From Oscillospiraceae bacterium (GTDB lineage Bacteria; Bacillota; Clostridia; Oscillospirales; Ruminococcaceae): DNA of 64,000 nt. The stretch spans positions 62,001 to 126,000 of the forward strand of contig WQXO01000004.1 in assembly GCA_009784825.1 (NCBI GenBank), in the 5' to 3' direction. This document shows positions 16,477 to 26,575 of this stretch, piece by piece. Every line of letters starts with the position of its first letter. Within the stretch, counting starts at the first letter, position 1. The notes beneath the pieces are model-generated. The model made no database searches. It worked only from the letters and a program-made list of their open reading frames with translations, and had not been told where the DNA came from. The translations under genes were made by a program, and so were the position numbers.

Positions 16477-17343
16477 TTAATCTTCTAACGATTTCAGGGC
16501 ATTAATCTCGTCACGGTTTACTCTGATTTGACCGTCCTTTAAAAGCTTAACATCGTCTTTCTTAACAACAATTGCGGGTGCGTCTTGGTTCTTGTCTAAT
16601 TTAACCTTCAAAACACCTGTTAAAATATTCGACTCCTCGACGGTTCCTCTACCCTCGGCGGTTTCTACATAAGCACCGACCTTCGGGGTAATTTTAAGCA
16701 GCTCCTCATAACAATCCTGCTCATATTTTAAACAGCACATCAGCCGTCCGCAAGTCCCCGAAATCTTAGTCGGGTTCAACGAAAGTGACTGTTCTTTTGC
16801 CATCTTTATGGACACAGGCTGGAACTCACCCAAAAAACTCGAACAGCAGAATCTTCTCCCGCATATTCCCAGTCCGCCTAACATCTTCGCCTCATCTCGA
16901 ACGCCGATTTGCCTAAGCTCAATTCGGGTACGGTAGATTCCCGCTAAATCCTTAACTAATTCACGGAAGTCAACCCTGCTTTCCGCCGTAAAATAAAACA
17001 GGATTTTACTGCCGTCGAAAGTGCAGTCAATGTCAATGGGTTTCATGGACAGCTTATGCTCATCGATTTTCTTTGTGAAAACCTCCATAATTTCCTTTTC
17101 ACGCTCACGGTTTTTTGAATTAACATTCAAATCCTCCCCGGTAGCCACACGGATAATCGGCTTCAGAGGACGTGTAATATCACCCTCCGTGATTTCCTTA
17201 TTGGCAATCACAACCTCGCCCATTTCGACACCACGAGCCGTCTCCACGATTACATTTGTTCCGATATTAATTTTTTGAGCGTTCGGGGAAAAATAATACA
17301 CCTTTCCCACGTCCTTAAACCTCACGCCTATTATTTCAATCAT
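16477..17343 (-). CDS. ricT: RicT/YaaT, PSP1-domain regulator of RNA processing and sporulation
   Basis: A 288-residue PSP1-domain protein. In Bacillus, RicT (YaaT) works with RicA and RicF as an Fe-S-containing complex that stimulates RNase Y processing and the Spo0A phosphorelay. The Cys clusters CGRRFCC and CGRLMCCLKYEQDC (about 160-215) are intact. The gene order holB-ricT-rsmA matches the conserved Firmicutes neighbourhood. Its start overlaps the end of holB by 8 bp. Confidence 0.93.
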   Translation of the reverse strand: MIEIIGVRFKDVGKVYYFSPNAQKINIGTNVIVETARGVEMGEVVIANKEITEGDITRPLKPIIRVATGEDLNVNSKNREREKEIMEVFTKKIDEHKLSMKPIDIDCTFDGSKILFYFTAESRVDFRELVKDLAGIYRTRIELRQIGVRDEAKMLGGLGICGRRFCCSSFLGEFQPVSIKMAKEQSLSLNPTKISGTCGRLMCCLKYEQDCYEELLKITPKVGAYVETAEGRGTVEESNILTGVLKVKLDKNQDAPAIVVKKDDVKLLKDGQIRVNRDEINALKSLED

Positions 17344-18043
17344 TAACTATCTCCTTGAAAAGCTCCAACGCACATGAAGAAGCCATAACTGCTACATTCG
17401 GATTAACTTCCATGCGTTTTATATATTTTTGAACCACATCGGTTGCAGCGATTATATTCGCCGTATTTTCTGAATTCACCATAATATTTGAGAGTTCCGC
17501 CAATAACAGCCGCAAAACCAATGTAAACGACTGCCTGTCCTTAATTCGGGTGAACGCCGCCGCAGTGCCGTATTCACTTTCTCTTAATAATGCAGAAACT
17601 ATAGCTGATACTATATCGGTGATTTCAGCAGGCGGGACATCCGGATTTACATCCCCTACATCAATTTTTACCACACGGGATATAATTGTCGGCAGGATTT
17701 TCCCGGTTGACGAGGCGGTCAGCACAAACTTATTATACTCCATCGGCTCTTCAATAAACTTCAATAATGCGTTCTGGCATATTTCGCTCATATTATCGAA
17801 ATCTGTGAACACGAATAATCTTGTGTCCCCGAAATGCGGACGAAGACTGCCGGAGTTGATTATTTTCCTGAGCGGCTCTATTTTATATTTCCCGTCAGGC
17901 ATAGTATCCTTAACATAAACCGTATCAGCGGGTGCAGAATTGTATAACTCGATTGTTTCTTTTAAGGGTAAATCATTTTCACCCGCAACAAGTAATACCG
18001 CATGGGGAAGCCTGCCCGCCTCATACAACGATTGAACAGTCAT
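17336..18043 (-). CDS. holB: DNA polymerase III delta-prime subunit, compact form
   Basis: A 235-residue clamp-loader subunit of the HolB family. Recognisable stretches are LPHAVLLVAGEND, IEPLRKIINSG, ALLKFIEEPMEYNKFVLTAS and KILPTIISRV (the sensor/arginine region). It is about 80-90 residues shorter than typical HolB, shows no P-loop (GxxGxGKT is absent) and no four-Cys zinc module. Delta-prime proteins of some bacteria do not bind ATP, so function is still likely. Position next to ricT and darA supports the call. It overlaps darA's stop by one base and ricT's start by 8 bp. Confidence 0.85.
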   Translation of the reverse strand: MTVQSLYEAGRLPHAVLLVAGENDLPLKETIELYNSAPADTVYVKDTMPDGKYKIEPLRKIINSGSLRPHFGDTRLFVFTDFDNMSEICQNALLKFIEEPMEYNKFVLTASSTGKILPTIISRVVKIDVGDVNPDVPPAEITDIVSAIVSALLRESEYGTAAAFTRIKDRQSFTLVLRLLLAELSNIMVNSENTANIIAATDVVQKYIKRMEVNPNVAVMASSCALELFKEIVND

Positions 18044-18366
18044 TATACTTTTTCAAAGCGTTCAATATCGCTCACAAAAATAGTCGCACCACCCACGCTT
18101 ACCTCGACAGGAAAGCTGGTATAGCTCCCCACCCCATACGAAGCGGCAGACGGTACAAACTGCTTACGTTTATGTGAATGTTCCTTAATAATCTCAATTA
18201 TCTCGTCCACCCGTGAATCGTCCGCACACAGTAAAAACGTGGTGTTCCCCGACATAAGAAAGCCACCGGTGGAAGCTAACTTAGTCGTCGAGAAGCCGTT
18301 CTGCATAAGAGCAGTTGACACCGAATGTGAATCGTCATTGTTAATAATCGCAAATATAAGTTTCAT
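18043..18366 (-). CDS. darA: Cyclic-di-AMP receptor (DarA/PstA family)
   Basis: A 107-residue PII-like protein (former DUF970). The sequence MKLIFAIINNDDSHSVSTAL, then FSTTKLASTGGFL and GNTTFLLCADDSRVDEII match the ferredoxin-like DarA fold that binds c-di-AMP as a trimer. It sits at its conserved place before holB and ricT. A cyclic-di-AMP phosphodiesterase (gdpP) is present at 33514-35505, so this cell evidently uses the messenger. Its AAGGAG ribosome binding site begins in the last bases of the repeat that follows comEB. Confidence 0.93.
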   Translation of the reverse strand: MKLIFAIINNDDSHSVSTALMQNGFSTTKLASTGGFLMSGNTTFLLCADDSRVDEIIEIIKEHSHKRKQFVPSAASYGVGSYTSFPVEVSVGGATIFVSDIERFEKV

Positions 18367-18373
18367 AATCTCT

Positions 18374-18417
18374 CCTTAATTGTCAATTGTCAATTGTACA
18401 TTGTCAATTGTTCGTCA
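18374..18417 (-). repeat. 44-bp repeat starting at the comEB stop codon
   Basis: Read on the minus strand it starts TGACGAACAATTGACAATG, where TGA is the comEB stop, and ends TGACAATTAAGG, where AAGG opens the darA ribosome binding site. It has the same length, orientation and ends as the copy at the sigE stop (9800-9843), but the extra TGACAAT unit is in a different place. Confidence 0.85.
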
Positions 18418-18900
18418 ATATCCATTACTGGCAGTGGTATCATCGTCCTCTATCCATTTTTCGACAGAAACCGACTTATACTCATTCTCAGTGACACGAA
18501 TAATCACATTGGAAATCCCGGAATTAATAATCAGCCGCTTACACATCGAGCAGGGTTCGACATTTCCGTCGATTTCCCCCGTAACTGCGTCACAGCAGGC
18601 TAAATACAGCGTCGAGCCTAACATGTCACGCCGAGCCGCTGAAATAATACAATTGGCCTCTGCATGAACCGCACGGCAGGTTTCGTATCGCTGTCCCTTA
18701 GGAATTTTCATTTCCTCCCTAAGGCAGATATTCCTGTCACAGCAATTGTCCCTCCCTCGAGGTGCTCCGACGAACCCCGTGGAAATAATTTCGTCATTAT
18801 TCACAATAATTGCACCGAATTTTCGGCGAATACATGTACCACGTTCACTGACCGTCCACGCTATGTCAAGATAATAATTAATTTTATCTCGCCTTTTCAT
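18415..18900 (-). CDS. comEB: dCMP deaminase (ComEB type)
   Basis: A 161-residue zinc-dependent deoxycytidylate deaminase that turns dCMP into dUMP for thymidylate synthesis. The zinc ligands and catalytic Glu are in VHAEANC and EPCSMCK. An insert with further Cys residues (RDNCCDRNICLREEMKIPKG) is typical of this family. It is the first gene of the leftward run leading to darA, holB, ricT and rsmA. Its stop codon lies within the first bases of a repeated element. Confidence 0.93.
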   Translation of the reverse strand: MKRRDKINYYLDIAWTVSERGTCIRRKFGAIIVNNDEIISTGFVGAPRGRDNCCDRNICLREEMKIPKGQRYETCRAVHAEANCIISAARRDMLGSTLYLACCDAVTGEIDGNVEPCSMCKRLIINSGISNVIIRVTENEYKSVSVEKWIEDDDTTASNGY

Positions 18901-18971
18901 ACGTTTTACCCCACTTTGAATTGATTAATTCATACCATTATATATTATTTTTAATAATTAGTCAACCGCTA

Positions 18972-19000
18972 TTGACAAAAAGAGGTAATTTTATTATAAT
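18972..19000 (+). promoter_or_regulatory. Consensus promoter of the xylose operon
   Basis: TTGACA (18972-18977) and TATAAT (18995-19000) are separated by exactly 17 bp, a perfect sigma-A promoter. Transcription should begin about 19007, giving a leader of about 30 nt with the GGAGG site at 19023. I see no clear XylR operator or cre site. Confidence 0.8.
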
Positions 19001-19036
19001 TAGTTGGAAATATAAAATAAACGGAGGTTGCTCAAA

Positions 19037-20371
19037 ATGGGTGAATTTTTCAAAGACATTCCGCAAATCAAGTATGAGGGGAAATCCTCAAAGAACCCGC
19101 TGGCGTTTAAGTTCTACAATCCCGATGAAGTCCTACACTGCGGTGGGCTGGGGAAAACCATGCGTGAACAGATGAAGTTCGCACTCTCATGGTGGCATAC
19201 CATGTGCGGTGACGGTGCAGACATGTTCGGACGGGGTACAGCCGATAAAGGGTGGGGTTCCGCTTCCGACGAGGAAAAGTCAAAGAACAAGGTTCTTGCA
19301 GCTTTTGAAATCATGGACAAATTAGGCATTGACTATTTCTGCTTCCATGACAGAGATGTTTCTCCCGACTACGCTACATTAGCCGAATCCAACGCTAAGC
19401 TTGATGCGGCTGTCGCTGTTATTGAAGAAATGCAGGCGAAGACCGGTAAAAAACTCCTCTGGGGAACTGCTAACTGTTTCTCACACCCTCGTTACATGCA
19501 CGGTGCGGGGACTTCTCCGTCGGTAGATGTATACGCATTTGCAGGGGCACAAATTAAAAAAGCACTCGAAATCACCGTAAAATTAGGCGGCAACGGTTAC
19601 GTGTTCTGGGGCGGCCGTGAGGGTTATGAAACTCTCCTCAACACCGACATGGGCTTAGAGCTTGACAACCTTGCCCGTCTTATGAAAATGGCAGTTGAAT
19701 ACGGGCGTTCAATCGGTTTTAAAGGCGACTTCTACGTTGAACCCAAGCCGAAGGAACCCACCAAGCACCAGTATGACTTTGATTCCGCAACCGTAATCGG
19801 CTTCCTTAATAAATACGGTTTGGACAAAGACTTCAAGCTGAACATAGAAGCCAACCACGCTACATTGGCAATGCACACCTTCCAGCATGAATTAAGAGTT
19901 GCTCGTGAAAACGGCATGTTCGGTTCAATAGACGCTAACCAAGGCGACACATTATTAGGCTGGGATACTGACCAGTTCCCGACTAACGTGTATGACTGTG
20001 CATTATGTATGTATGAAGTTATTAAAGCAGGCGGCTTCACCAACGGCGGACTGAACTTCGACTCAAAAGCACGCAGAGGTTCGTTTAAGCCGGAGGACAT
20101 TTTCTATTCATACATCGCAGGTATGGACGCATTCGCATTAGGACTGAGAATAGCCGACAAGATGATTACCGACGGCAGAATTGACAGCTTCACAGCTGAC
20201 AGATATGCAGGCTGGAAACAAGGCTTAGGTAAGGACATTATCTCCGGCAATGCGAAGTTGGCTGATTTAGAGAAATTCGCGCTCGACAAGGGTGAGGTCT
20301 TCGATTCGCTGACAAGCGGCAGACAGGAATACTTAGAGAATATCTTAAACGAAATCATGTTCACGTTATAA
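19037..20371 (+). CDS. xylA: Xylose isomerase
   Basis: A cytoplasmic enzyme of 444 residues interconverting D-xylose and D-xylulose. Catalytic and metal motifs are visible: [11 protein letters not shown] (active-site His and Asp), [34 protein letters not shown] and [10 protein letters not shown] chose the ATG at 19037 rather than a TTG nine bases upstream because ACGGAGG lies at the right distance and the protein then starts [15 protein letters not shown] like its homologues. Length fits class II xylose isomerases. It is first in an operon with xylB; substrate is supplied by the xylanases encoded nearby. Confidence 0.97.
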   Translation: MGEFFKDIPQIKYEGKSSKNPLAFKFYNPDEVLHCGGLGKTMREQMKFALSWWHTMCGDGADMFGRGTADKGWGSASDEEKSKNKVLAAFEIMDKLGIDYFCFHDRDVSPDYATLAESNAKLDAAVAVIEEMQAKTGKKLLWGTANCFSHPRYMHGAGTSPSVDVYAFAGAQIKKALEITVKLGGNGYVFWGGREGYETLLNTDMGLELDNLARLMKMAVEYGRSIGFKGDFYVEPKPKEPTKHQYDFDSATVIGFLNKYGLDKDFKLNIEANHATLAMHTFQHELRVARENGMFGSIDANQGDTLLGWDTDQFPTNVYDCALCMYEVIKAGGFTNGGLNFDSKARRGSFKPEDIFYSYIAGMDAFALGLRIADKMITDGRIDSFTADRYAGWKQGLGKDIISGNAKLADLEKFALDKGEVFDSLTSGRQEYLENILNEIMFTL

Positions 20372-20395
20372 TCCAATAAATAAGGAGATGTTTTT

Positions 20396-21919
20396 ATGGC
20401 ATATGTAATTGGCGTAGATATAGGAACATCCGGAACCAAGACCGTCCTCTTTTCTGAGGACGGTGCGGTTGTTTCTTCAGCGAAATACGAATATCCGCTT
20501 TACACACCGTTAAACGGTTATGCGGAGCAAGACCCCGAGGACTGGCGAACCGCCGTTATCACAACCATTAGGGAAGCTATTGACGAATCGGGCGTAGACG
20601 TAAACGACATTAAGGGCGTCGGTTTATCCGGACAAATGCACGGACTTGTCATGCTTGACGGTGATAACAAGGTTTTGCGTAAGTCCATCATATGGTGTGA
20701 CCAAAGGACTGCGGCAGAGGCGGACGAAATCACAAAACGTGTCGGTCACGATAAGCTTATCGAGATTACCGCTAACCCCGCAATCACAGGGTTCACTGCG
20801 GCGAAAATCCTGTGGGTGCGTAACAACGAGCCGGAAATCTATGAAAAATGCAGGCACATTCTTTTACCCAAGGACTATATCCGCTTTATCCTCACAGGGG
20901 AATACGCTACCGAGGTAAGTGATGCTTCGGGTATGCAGCTGCTTGACATTCCCGGGCGTGACTGGTCTGACGAGGTTCTGAAGCTACTCGAAATCGACAA
21001 GGCACTGTTACCGAAGGTTTACGAATCTCCCGAAATCACGGGACAAATCACAAAATCCGTTGCAGAGTTCACAGGACTCGCCGAGGGTACTCCCGTTGTA
21101 GGCGGTGCAGGCGATAATGCGGCGGCGGCAGTAGGCACAGGCGTAGTCGAGGACGGGAAAGCGTTCACCACAATCGGTTCATCCGGAGTGGTATTCGCAC
21201 ACACCGACAAAATCTCGATTGACAAAGGCGGCAGAGTTCATACCTTCTGCTGTGCAGTACCCGGGGCATGGCACGTCATGGGTGTTACCCAAAGTGCCGG
21301 CTTGTCGCTTAAGTGGTTCCGTGACAACTTCTGCTGGAGCGAGATGGAAACCGCTATGATGATGGGGGTTGACCCGTATTACTTAACCGACAAATCAGTC
21401 GGCTCGGTGAAAATCGGCTCAGAGGGACTGTTGTTCCTGCCTTATCTCAACGGCGAGAGAACCCCTCACCTTGACCCGAACGCACGGGGCGTATTCTTCG
21501 GGCTGTCCTCCATGCACAGGAAAAAACATATGTTGCGTGCGATTATGGAGGGTGTGGCATTTTCAATGAGGGATTGTGCCGAGGTTATGCGGGAAATGGG
21601 CATTGATGTTTGTGACATGATGGCGTGCGGAGGGGGCGGAACCTCTCCCATATGGCGGCAAATGTTAGCAGACTTATATTCCTGCCCCGTTAAGACCACA
21701 CTAAATAAAGAGGGACCTGCTTTGGGCGTGGCACTTCTTGCGGCAGTCGGAACAGGGATTTATAAATCCGTTCCCGAGGCATGTAATGCGGTTATTAAGG
21801 CGGAACGTGTTCAAGAGCCGATAAAAGAAAACATTCCCGATTATGAAAGGGTTTATAAGCTATACACGTCCCTTTACCCGATTATGAAAGAATCATTCAA
21901 GGAATTAACCAAAATATAA
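20396..21919 (+). CDS. xylB: Xylulokinase
   Basis: A 507-residue FGGY-family kinase that phosphorylates D-xylulose to xylulose 5-phosphate. It shows the N-terminal phosphate loop GVDIGTSGTKTVLF, GLSGQMHGLVMLD, the DASGMQLLDI segment and the C-terminal MACGGGGTSPIWRQMLADL signature. An AAGGAG site precedes the ATG, 24 bp after xylA. Together with XylA it completes entry of xylose into the pentose phosphate pathway. Confidence 0.97.
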   Translation: MAYVIGVDIGTSGTKTVLFSEDGAVVSSAKYEYPLYTPLNGYAEQDPEDWRTAVITTIREAIDESGVDVNDIKGVGLSGQMHGLVMLDGDNKVLRKSIIWCDQRTAAEADEITKRVGHDKLIEITANPAITGFTAAKILWVRNNEPEIYEKCRHILLPKDYIRFILTGEYATEVSDASGMQLLDIPGRDWSDEVLKLLEIDKALLPKVYESPEITGQITKSVAEFTGLAEGTPVVGGAGDNAAAAVGTGVVEDGKAFTTIGSSGVVFAHTDKISIDKGGRVHTFCCAVPGAWHVMGVTQSAGLSLKWFRDNFCWSEMETAMMMGVDPYYLTDKSVGSVKIGSEGLLFLPYLNGERTPHLDPNARGVFFGLSSMHRKKHMLRAIMEGVAFSMRDCAEVMREMGIDVCDMMACGGGGTSPIWRQMLADLYSCPVKTTLNKEGPALGVALLAAVGTGIYKSVPEACNAVIKAERVQEPIKENIPDYERVYKLYTSLYPIMKESFKELTKI

Positions 21920-21931
21920 GGAGTAAACCAA

Positions 21932-22579
21932 ATGAAATTATTTATTGATACCGCTAATGTAACAGAGATAAAACGTGCCAATGACATGGGGATTATCTGC
22001 GGAGTTACCACCAACCCGTCACTGATTGCAAAAGAGGGGCGTGACTTTAAAGAGGTTGTCACCGAGATTACCTCAATCGTAGACGGGCCTATTTCAGCAG
22101 AGGTCATTTCCATGAACGCTGATGAAATGGTGAAAGAAGCACTTCCCTTAGCGGCAATCCACAAGAATATCGTTATAAAACTTCCCATGTGCGAGGAGGG
22201 GCTGAAAGCCTGTAAGGCACTCACCGAAAAAGGGATTAAAACTAATGTAACGCTGATTTTCTCGGCGGCACAAGCACTTCTCGCGGCAAAAGCGGGTGCA
22301 ACCTTCGTAAGCCCGTTCTTAGGCAGGTTAGACGATGTGGGAACAAGGGGAATGGAGCTGATTGAAGAAATTGTTGACATTTTCGCAATTCAAGAAATCG
22401 ACTGCGAGATTATCGCCGCTTCAATCCGTAACCCCATTCACGTAACAAGAGCGGCACGGTGCGGTTGCCATATCGCTACTGTCCCGGGAGGTGTTCTGTG
22501 GCAGATGTTAAGCCACCCGCTGACCACCTCGGGAATAGAGAGGTTCTTAAAAGACTGGGAAGGCTTCGAGAACAGATAG
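21932..22579 (+). CDS. Transaldolase / fructose-6-phosphate aldolase-like protein
   Basis: A 215-residue class I aldolase of the small transaldolase (TalC/FSA) family. The N-terminus [14 protein letters not shown] and [13 protein letters not shown], the Schiff-base lysine in NIVIKLPM, and the [20 protein letters not shown] and [13 protein letters not shown] motifs are all present. Placement 12 bp after xylB argues for a pentose-phosphate transaldolase role over FSA activity, but the two cannot be separated by eye. AAGGAG ribosome binding site. Confidence 0.93.
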   Translation: MKLFIDTANVTEIKRANDMGIICGVTTNPSLIAKEGRDFKEVVTEITSIVDGPISAEVISMNADEMVKEALPLAAIHKNIVIKLPMCEEGLKACKALTEKGIKTNVTLIFSAAQALLAAKAGATFVSPFLGRLDDVGTRGMELIEEIVDIFAIQEIDCEIIAASIRNPIHVTRAARCGCHIATVPGGVLWQMLSHPLTTSGIERFLKDWEGFENR

Positions 22580-22580
22580 C

Positions 22581-23720
22581 ATGAACGATATTGTCTATGT
22601 TTCAGAAAATAAAATCTTTACAAGAATAAACGGAAAAACTCAGGAGCTCCCTTCGGAGAGGGTCATAAAGTATAAGAAAAGCATCGAAGCTATACGAAAA
22701 CGTAATGATTGGAAAACCTCCGGCAAGGGGGCACAGTTTATGGGAGTGAACCGTTCCGGAGGCGATGTTCACGAGGCTACCGCATATATTTCCGGTATAT
22801 CTAAATATGAGGATGGGTTTGTTTATTCAATTAACCTTGACGGTATAGGTGCAATGTACAAGAAATCCACCGACAAGGAATCAAGCGAGGGTCATATAAC
22901 TGTAAGCGATAAAATACAAATCCGTGATATTGATATTAAGGAAAACAAGTGTACCGCAAGTATAGGCGGAAGCTCAATAAGAAACCTTGCTTTATTTGAA
23001 TTGCCGTCGGGGAACTTCACCGAGCTGACTGAGGGTGATACCAAGGAAGATTTCCCGAGTTTTTCCAAAAGTTCAAACACAATTACATTTTCCTCGGCAG
23101 GCTTGGCACGTAATCAGAACGGCACAACAATTACAGGCCCGTATGCGGCGATGAAGTTTGACCTTGACCGTGGCGAAATGGAAGAATTGTTCTCGGACGA
23201 AAATTTTGATTTTATCCGTATTAAGGAAGATTCCGACGGAAATATCTACTGTATAAAACGCCCTTACGGCGGCGAGAAAAACGAGAATTTTCTGATTGAT
23301 TTTTTTCTGTTTCCGTGGCGTATGGTAAGGGCGGTTTTCGGTTTTTTCAATTATTTTTCCGTTTTATACGGTGGGGAATCACTACGTTCCAATAAAGACC
23401 CGCAATCTGCAAATACAAAAATGAAACAAAAATCCGAGCGTGAGCTTTTCATTGACGGCAATGTTATAAACGCAGAGCAAACCTACAAGATTAATAAGCA
23501 AAAGGGTGAGAAATTCCCCGGGCTTATTCCGCTTAGCTGGGAGTTAATCAGAATTGTTGATGACGGGTATGTTTGCTTAAAAAGGGGCGTATTAGATTAC
23601 ACCCTCTGTGAAAACGGAGATATTATATATTCCAACGGGCAGGCAATTGTGAAAATATCAGGCGGCAAGGAAGAGCTTATCGAAAAGTGCAGACTTGCGA
23701 ATTGTATAGTAGAATTATAA
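22581..23720 (+). CDS. Unknown protein in the xylose operon
   Basis: A 379-residue protein I do not recognise. It lacks a signal peptide. Repeated short strands with Asp/Gly turns (for example [38 protein letters not shown]) hint at a beta-propeller, and a hydrophobic stretch ([20 protein letters not shown], about 235-255) could be membrane-associated. The ATG follows the aldolase stop by one base without its own clear ribosome binding site, so it is probably translated by coupling. glyA follows by 13 bp. Function cannot be assigned. Confidence 0.7.
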   Translation: MNDIVYVSENKIFTRINGKTQELPSERVIKYKKSIEAIRKRNDWKTSGKGAQFMGVNRSGGDVHEATAYISGISKYEDGFVYSINLDGIGAMYKKSTDKESSEGHITVSDKIQIRDIDIKENKCTASIGGSSIRNLALFELPSGNFTELTEGDTKEDFPSFSKSSNTITFSSAGLARNQNGTTITGPYAAMKFDLDRGEMEELFSDENFDFIRIKEDSDGNIYCIKRPYGGEKNENFLIDFFLFPWRMVRAVFGFFNYFSVLYGGESLRSNKDPQSANTKMKQKSERELFIDGNVINAEQTYKINKQKGEKFPGLIPLSWELIRIVDDGYVCLKRGVLDYTLCENGDIIYSNGQAIVKISGGKEELIEKCRLANCIVEL

Positions 23721-23733
23721 CAAGGAGAACAAC

Positions 23734-24990
23734 ATGTATAAAGATTTAATAGACTCAATCGGGTTTGTAGAACAGTATGACCCGGAAATCGCCTCCGCAA
23801 TGGGGGACGAGCTTAAACGCCAGAAACGCAACTTAGAACTAATCGCAAGTGAGAACATTGTTTCCCCCGCTGTTATGGCGGCGATGGGCAGCGTTTTGAC
23901 CAACAAGTACGCCGAGGGATACCCCGGTAAGCGTTACTATGGCGGGTGCGAGTGTGTTGACGTTGCCGAGGAAATTGCAATAGAACGTGCAAAGAAGCTG
24001 TTCGGGTGCAATTTTGCGAATGTTCAGCCCCACTCGGGAGCAAGTGCTAACATGGCAGTGTATTTCGGTTTGCTGGAATACGGTGACACGGTTTTAGGAA
24101 TGAGCCTTGACCAAGGCGGTCACTTAACTCATGGTATGCCGATTAACATTTCCGGTAAGTATTTCAACTTTGTGCCGTATAAACTTGACGAAACTACTCA
24201 AAAGTTAGACTATGACGTAATTCAAAAATTAGCCGACGAGCATAAGCCTAAAATGATTGTGGCAGGTGCAACGGTCTACCCTTATGAAATCGACTTTAAG
24301 CGGTTCAGCGAAATTGCCAAAAGCGTCGGTGCATATTTATTTGTGGATATGGCTCACATCGCCGGATTAGTTGCGGCAGGCGAGCATATGTCACCCATTC
24401 CTTATGCTGATGTCACCGCTACGACTACCCATAAGACGTTGCGTGGACCGAGAGGCGGTGCGATTTTCACGAACGATGAAGCCATTGCCAAAAAAATCAA
24501 CAGTGCGGTTTTCCCCGGAACACAGGGAGGGCCTCTCATGCACATCATTGCGGCTAAGGCGGTCTGCTTTGCCGAAGCCATGAAGCCGGAGTTTAAGGCA
24601 TACGCTGTTCAAGTGAAAAAGAACGCCAAGGCATTAGCAAAAGCGTTACAGGAGCGTGGGTTTAAGCTGATTTCCGGAGGTACTGAGAACCACCTCATGT
24701 TAGTGGATTTGCGGGATTTCGGGGTAACGGGTAAGGAATTCCAAATCAGACTTGATGAGGTGTATATCACCGCTAACAAGAACACAATTCCGAATGACCC
24801 GCAAAGCCCGTTCGTCACCAGCGGACTGAGAATTGGCACACCCGCAGTTACAACTCGGGGATTAGTCGAGGAAGATATGCCGATTATCGCCGAGTGTATT
24901 CTCTTAACCGCTAAGGATTTCGAGGGGAACAAGGAAAAGGTTCGTTCAATGGTAACTGAATTATGTGACAAATACCCACTGTATCAATGA
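23734..24990 (+). CDS. glyA: Serine hydroxymethyltransferase
   Basis: A 418-residue PLP enzyme converting serine and tetrahydrofolate to glycine and methylene-tetrahydrofolate. Motifs include [45 protein letters not shown]-like (here [13 protein letters not shown]), and the PLP-lysine motif [14 protein letters not shown] adapted as [15 protein letters not shown]. Length is normal. Strong AAGGAGAA site. The stop codon TGA is embedded in the first bases of an AT-rich repeat block that fills the gap to prs. Confidence 0.97.
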   Translation: MYKDLIDSIGFVEQYDPEIASAMGDELKRQKRNLELIASENIVSPAVMAAMGSVLTNKYAEGYPGKRYYGGCECVDVAEEIAIERAKKLFGCNFANVQPHSGASANMAVYFGLLEYGDTVLGMSLDQGGHLTHGMPINISGKYFNFVPYKLDETTQKLDYDVIQKLADEHKPKMIVAGATVYPYEIDFKRFSEIAKSVGAYLFVDMAHIAGLVAAGEHMSPIPYADVTATTTHKTLRGPRGGAIFTNDEAIAKKINSAVFPGTQGGPLMHIIAAKAVCFAEAMKPEFKAYAVQVKKNAKALAKALQERGFKLISGGTENHLMLVDLRDFGVTGKEFQIRLDEVYITANKNTIPNDPQSPFVTSGLRIGTPAVTTRGLVEEDMPIIAECILLTAKDFEGNKEKVRSMVTELCDKYPLYQ

Positions 24991-25110
24991 ATAATTAATA
25001 ATGAATAATGAATAATTTTGGTGTTCAAAATCAGTCGCAAAGCGACACAATCATTATTAATTATAAACTGTTAATTATTAATTATTAATTGTTAATTATT
25101 AATTGTTTAA
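24988..25110. repeat. AT-rich repeat block between glyA and prs
   Basis: From the glyA stop onward the sequence is ATAATTAATAATGAATAATG-type units on the left, a small GTCGC-AAA-GCGAC hairpin at about 25034-25046 in the middle, and TTAATTATTAATTGTTAATT-type units on the right, which are the inverted form of the left arm. The whole forms a loose inverted repeat of about 120 bp. Confidence 0.7.
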
Positions 25111-25127
25111 TAGGGAGGTTGAAAAAA

Positions 25128-26291
25128 ATGTCTGCTAAGGCCGGTGAAATTGTTTTAAATGCGAAAACACAAATCGCCCCTTTGTCAATAGTTGCCATGG
25201 AGGGTGCTAAGGAGTTAGGTGAGAATGTCAACCGTTATTTGGTGGAATGGTCGAAGAATAACGGTCACTCTCCGGAAACATTCCTTGTCCGCACCGAATG
25301 CCCCCGTTTTTCTTCGGGAGATGCAAAAGGGTTAATCCGGAATACCGTTCGGGGGGACGATTTGTTTATCATTGTTGACGTCGGTAATTACAGCTGCACC
25401 TATAAAATGTTCGGGGAGCAGAACAAAATGTCCCCCGATGACCATTATCAGGATTTGAAGCGGATTATTCAAGCGTCAAGCGGGAAAGCACGCAGAATAA
25501 ACGTAGTCATGCCCATTCTCTATGGAGGGCGACAGCATAGGCGGAACTATCGTGAGTCTCTTGACTGTGCTGTGGCGTTACAGGAATTAGAGAACATGGG
25601 TGTTGAGAACATCATTACCTTTGACGCACACGATTCACGGGTTTGTAACGCTGTACCGCTCATGGGATTTGATAATGTTATCCCCTCTTATCAGGTGCTT
25701 AAAACAATATTCAAAAACGTAAAGGACATTAGGATTGATAAAGACACATTTATGATTGTCAGTCCCGACGAGGGGGCACTCCACAGGAATATGTATTACG
25801 CCTCGGTTTTAAGCGTTGAATTAGGAATGTTCTATAAAAGGCGTGACTATTCTATGTTAGTTAACGGGCGTAACCCGATTGTGGCACATGAATACCTCGG
25901 TAATTCCGTTGAGGGGAAGGACATTTTCATTTCCGACGATATTATTTCCTCGGGTGAATCCATGCTTGAGGTTGCTCATGAGCTGAAAAAACGCAAGGCA
26001 GGGCGTATCCTTGTATATGCGACTTACCCGATTTTCACAGGCGGACTCAGTGACTTCGATAAAGCGTATAACGAGGGGATTATCGACTGTGTGTTTGGGA
26101 CAAACCTTACATACAGAACTCCCGAGCTACTCTCACGGGAATGGTTTTATGAGGTTGATGTGTCGAAGTATATCGCATATCTTATAGCGGCACTCAACCA
26201 CGGCGTATCGACAAGTAAGGTAATCGACCCGCATTATAAGGTTAAGTCGTTGTTAGAAATGTATAACGTGAAACGACCGGCAGGAATGTAG
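25128..26291 (+). CDS. prs: Ribose-phosphate pyrophosphokinase, long clostridial form
   Basis: A 387-residue PRPP synthetase that makes 5-phosphoribosyl 1-pyrophosphate from ribose 5-phosphate and ATP. Visible features: NVVMPILYGGRQHRRNYRES, FDAHDSRVCNAVPL, the VSPDEGALHRN motif and the PRPP-binding loop FISDDIISSGESM. It is about 70 residues longer than the usual enzyme, as in related Clostridia. The start at 25128 is set by AGGGAGG seven bases upstream; an earlier in-frame ATG lies in the repeat and lacks a ribosome binding site. A second, shorter PRPP-synthetase homologue is at 52973-53824. Confidence 0.92.
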   Translation: MSAKAGEIVLNAKTQIAPLSIVAMEGAKELGENVNRYLVEWSKNNGHSPETFLVRTECPRFSSGDAKGLIRNTVRGDDLFIIVDVGNYSCTYKMFGEQNKMSPDDHYQDLKRIIQASSGKARRINVVMPILYGGRQHRRNYRESLDCAVALQELENMGVENIITFDAHDSRVCNAVPLMGFDNVIPSYQVLKTIFKNVKDIRIDKDTFMIVSPDEGALHRNMYYASVLSVELGMFYKRRDYSMLVNGRNPIVAHEYLGNSVEGKDIFISDDIISSGESMLEVAHELKKRKAGRILVYATYPIFTGGLSDFDKAYNEGIIDCVFGTNLTYRTPELLSREWFYEVDVSKYIAYLIAALNHGVSTSKVIDPHYKVKSLLEMYNVKRPAGM

Positions 26292-26298
26292 AAATATG

Positions 26299-26326
26299 AA
26301 ACGGCGGGAAATCCCCGCCGTTTTTA
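26299..26326 (+). terminator. Rho-independent terminator after prs
   Basis: AAACGGCGGG, loop AAAT, then CCCCGCCGTTTTT, located 8 bp after the prs stop codon. It ends the xylose operon and faces the small minus-strand gene at 26338-26505. Confidence 0.9.
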
Positions 26327-26337
26327 TTGTTATTGTC

Positions 26338-26505
26338 TTACTTCTCTTCATTAATTATTTTTTCAACATAAGCAAAATCCTCTGCTTCCATAGAGGCTTT
26401 CATTTTCTTAATTAAATCGTCAATGCTTCCGTTTTCCATTTTTGCTTTCAGCATATCATAAAGCAAAGCCTTTTGTGTAGTACGAATTTCAATTCCCGTC
26501 GCCAT
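26338..26505 (-). CDS. Small 55-residue protein of unknown function
   Basis: A 55-residue ORF read on the minus strand, starting MATGIEIRTTQKALLYDMLK and ending KIINEEK. It is highly charged and predicted mainly helical. A strong ribosome binding site (AAGGAGGGG) lies 7 bases before the ATG, which makes it more credible than a chance ORF. It stands alone between the prs terminator and the EamA gene. No family recognised. Confidence 0.6.
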   Translation of the reverse strand: MATGIEIRTTQKALLYDMLKAKMENGSIDDLIKKMKASMEAEDFAYVEKIINEEK

Positions 26506-26575
26506 AACTCACCCCTCCTTATATAAGAATATATACATATTATACCATGAGGGAAACAAACTTGTCAAGTAATTT

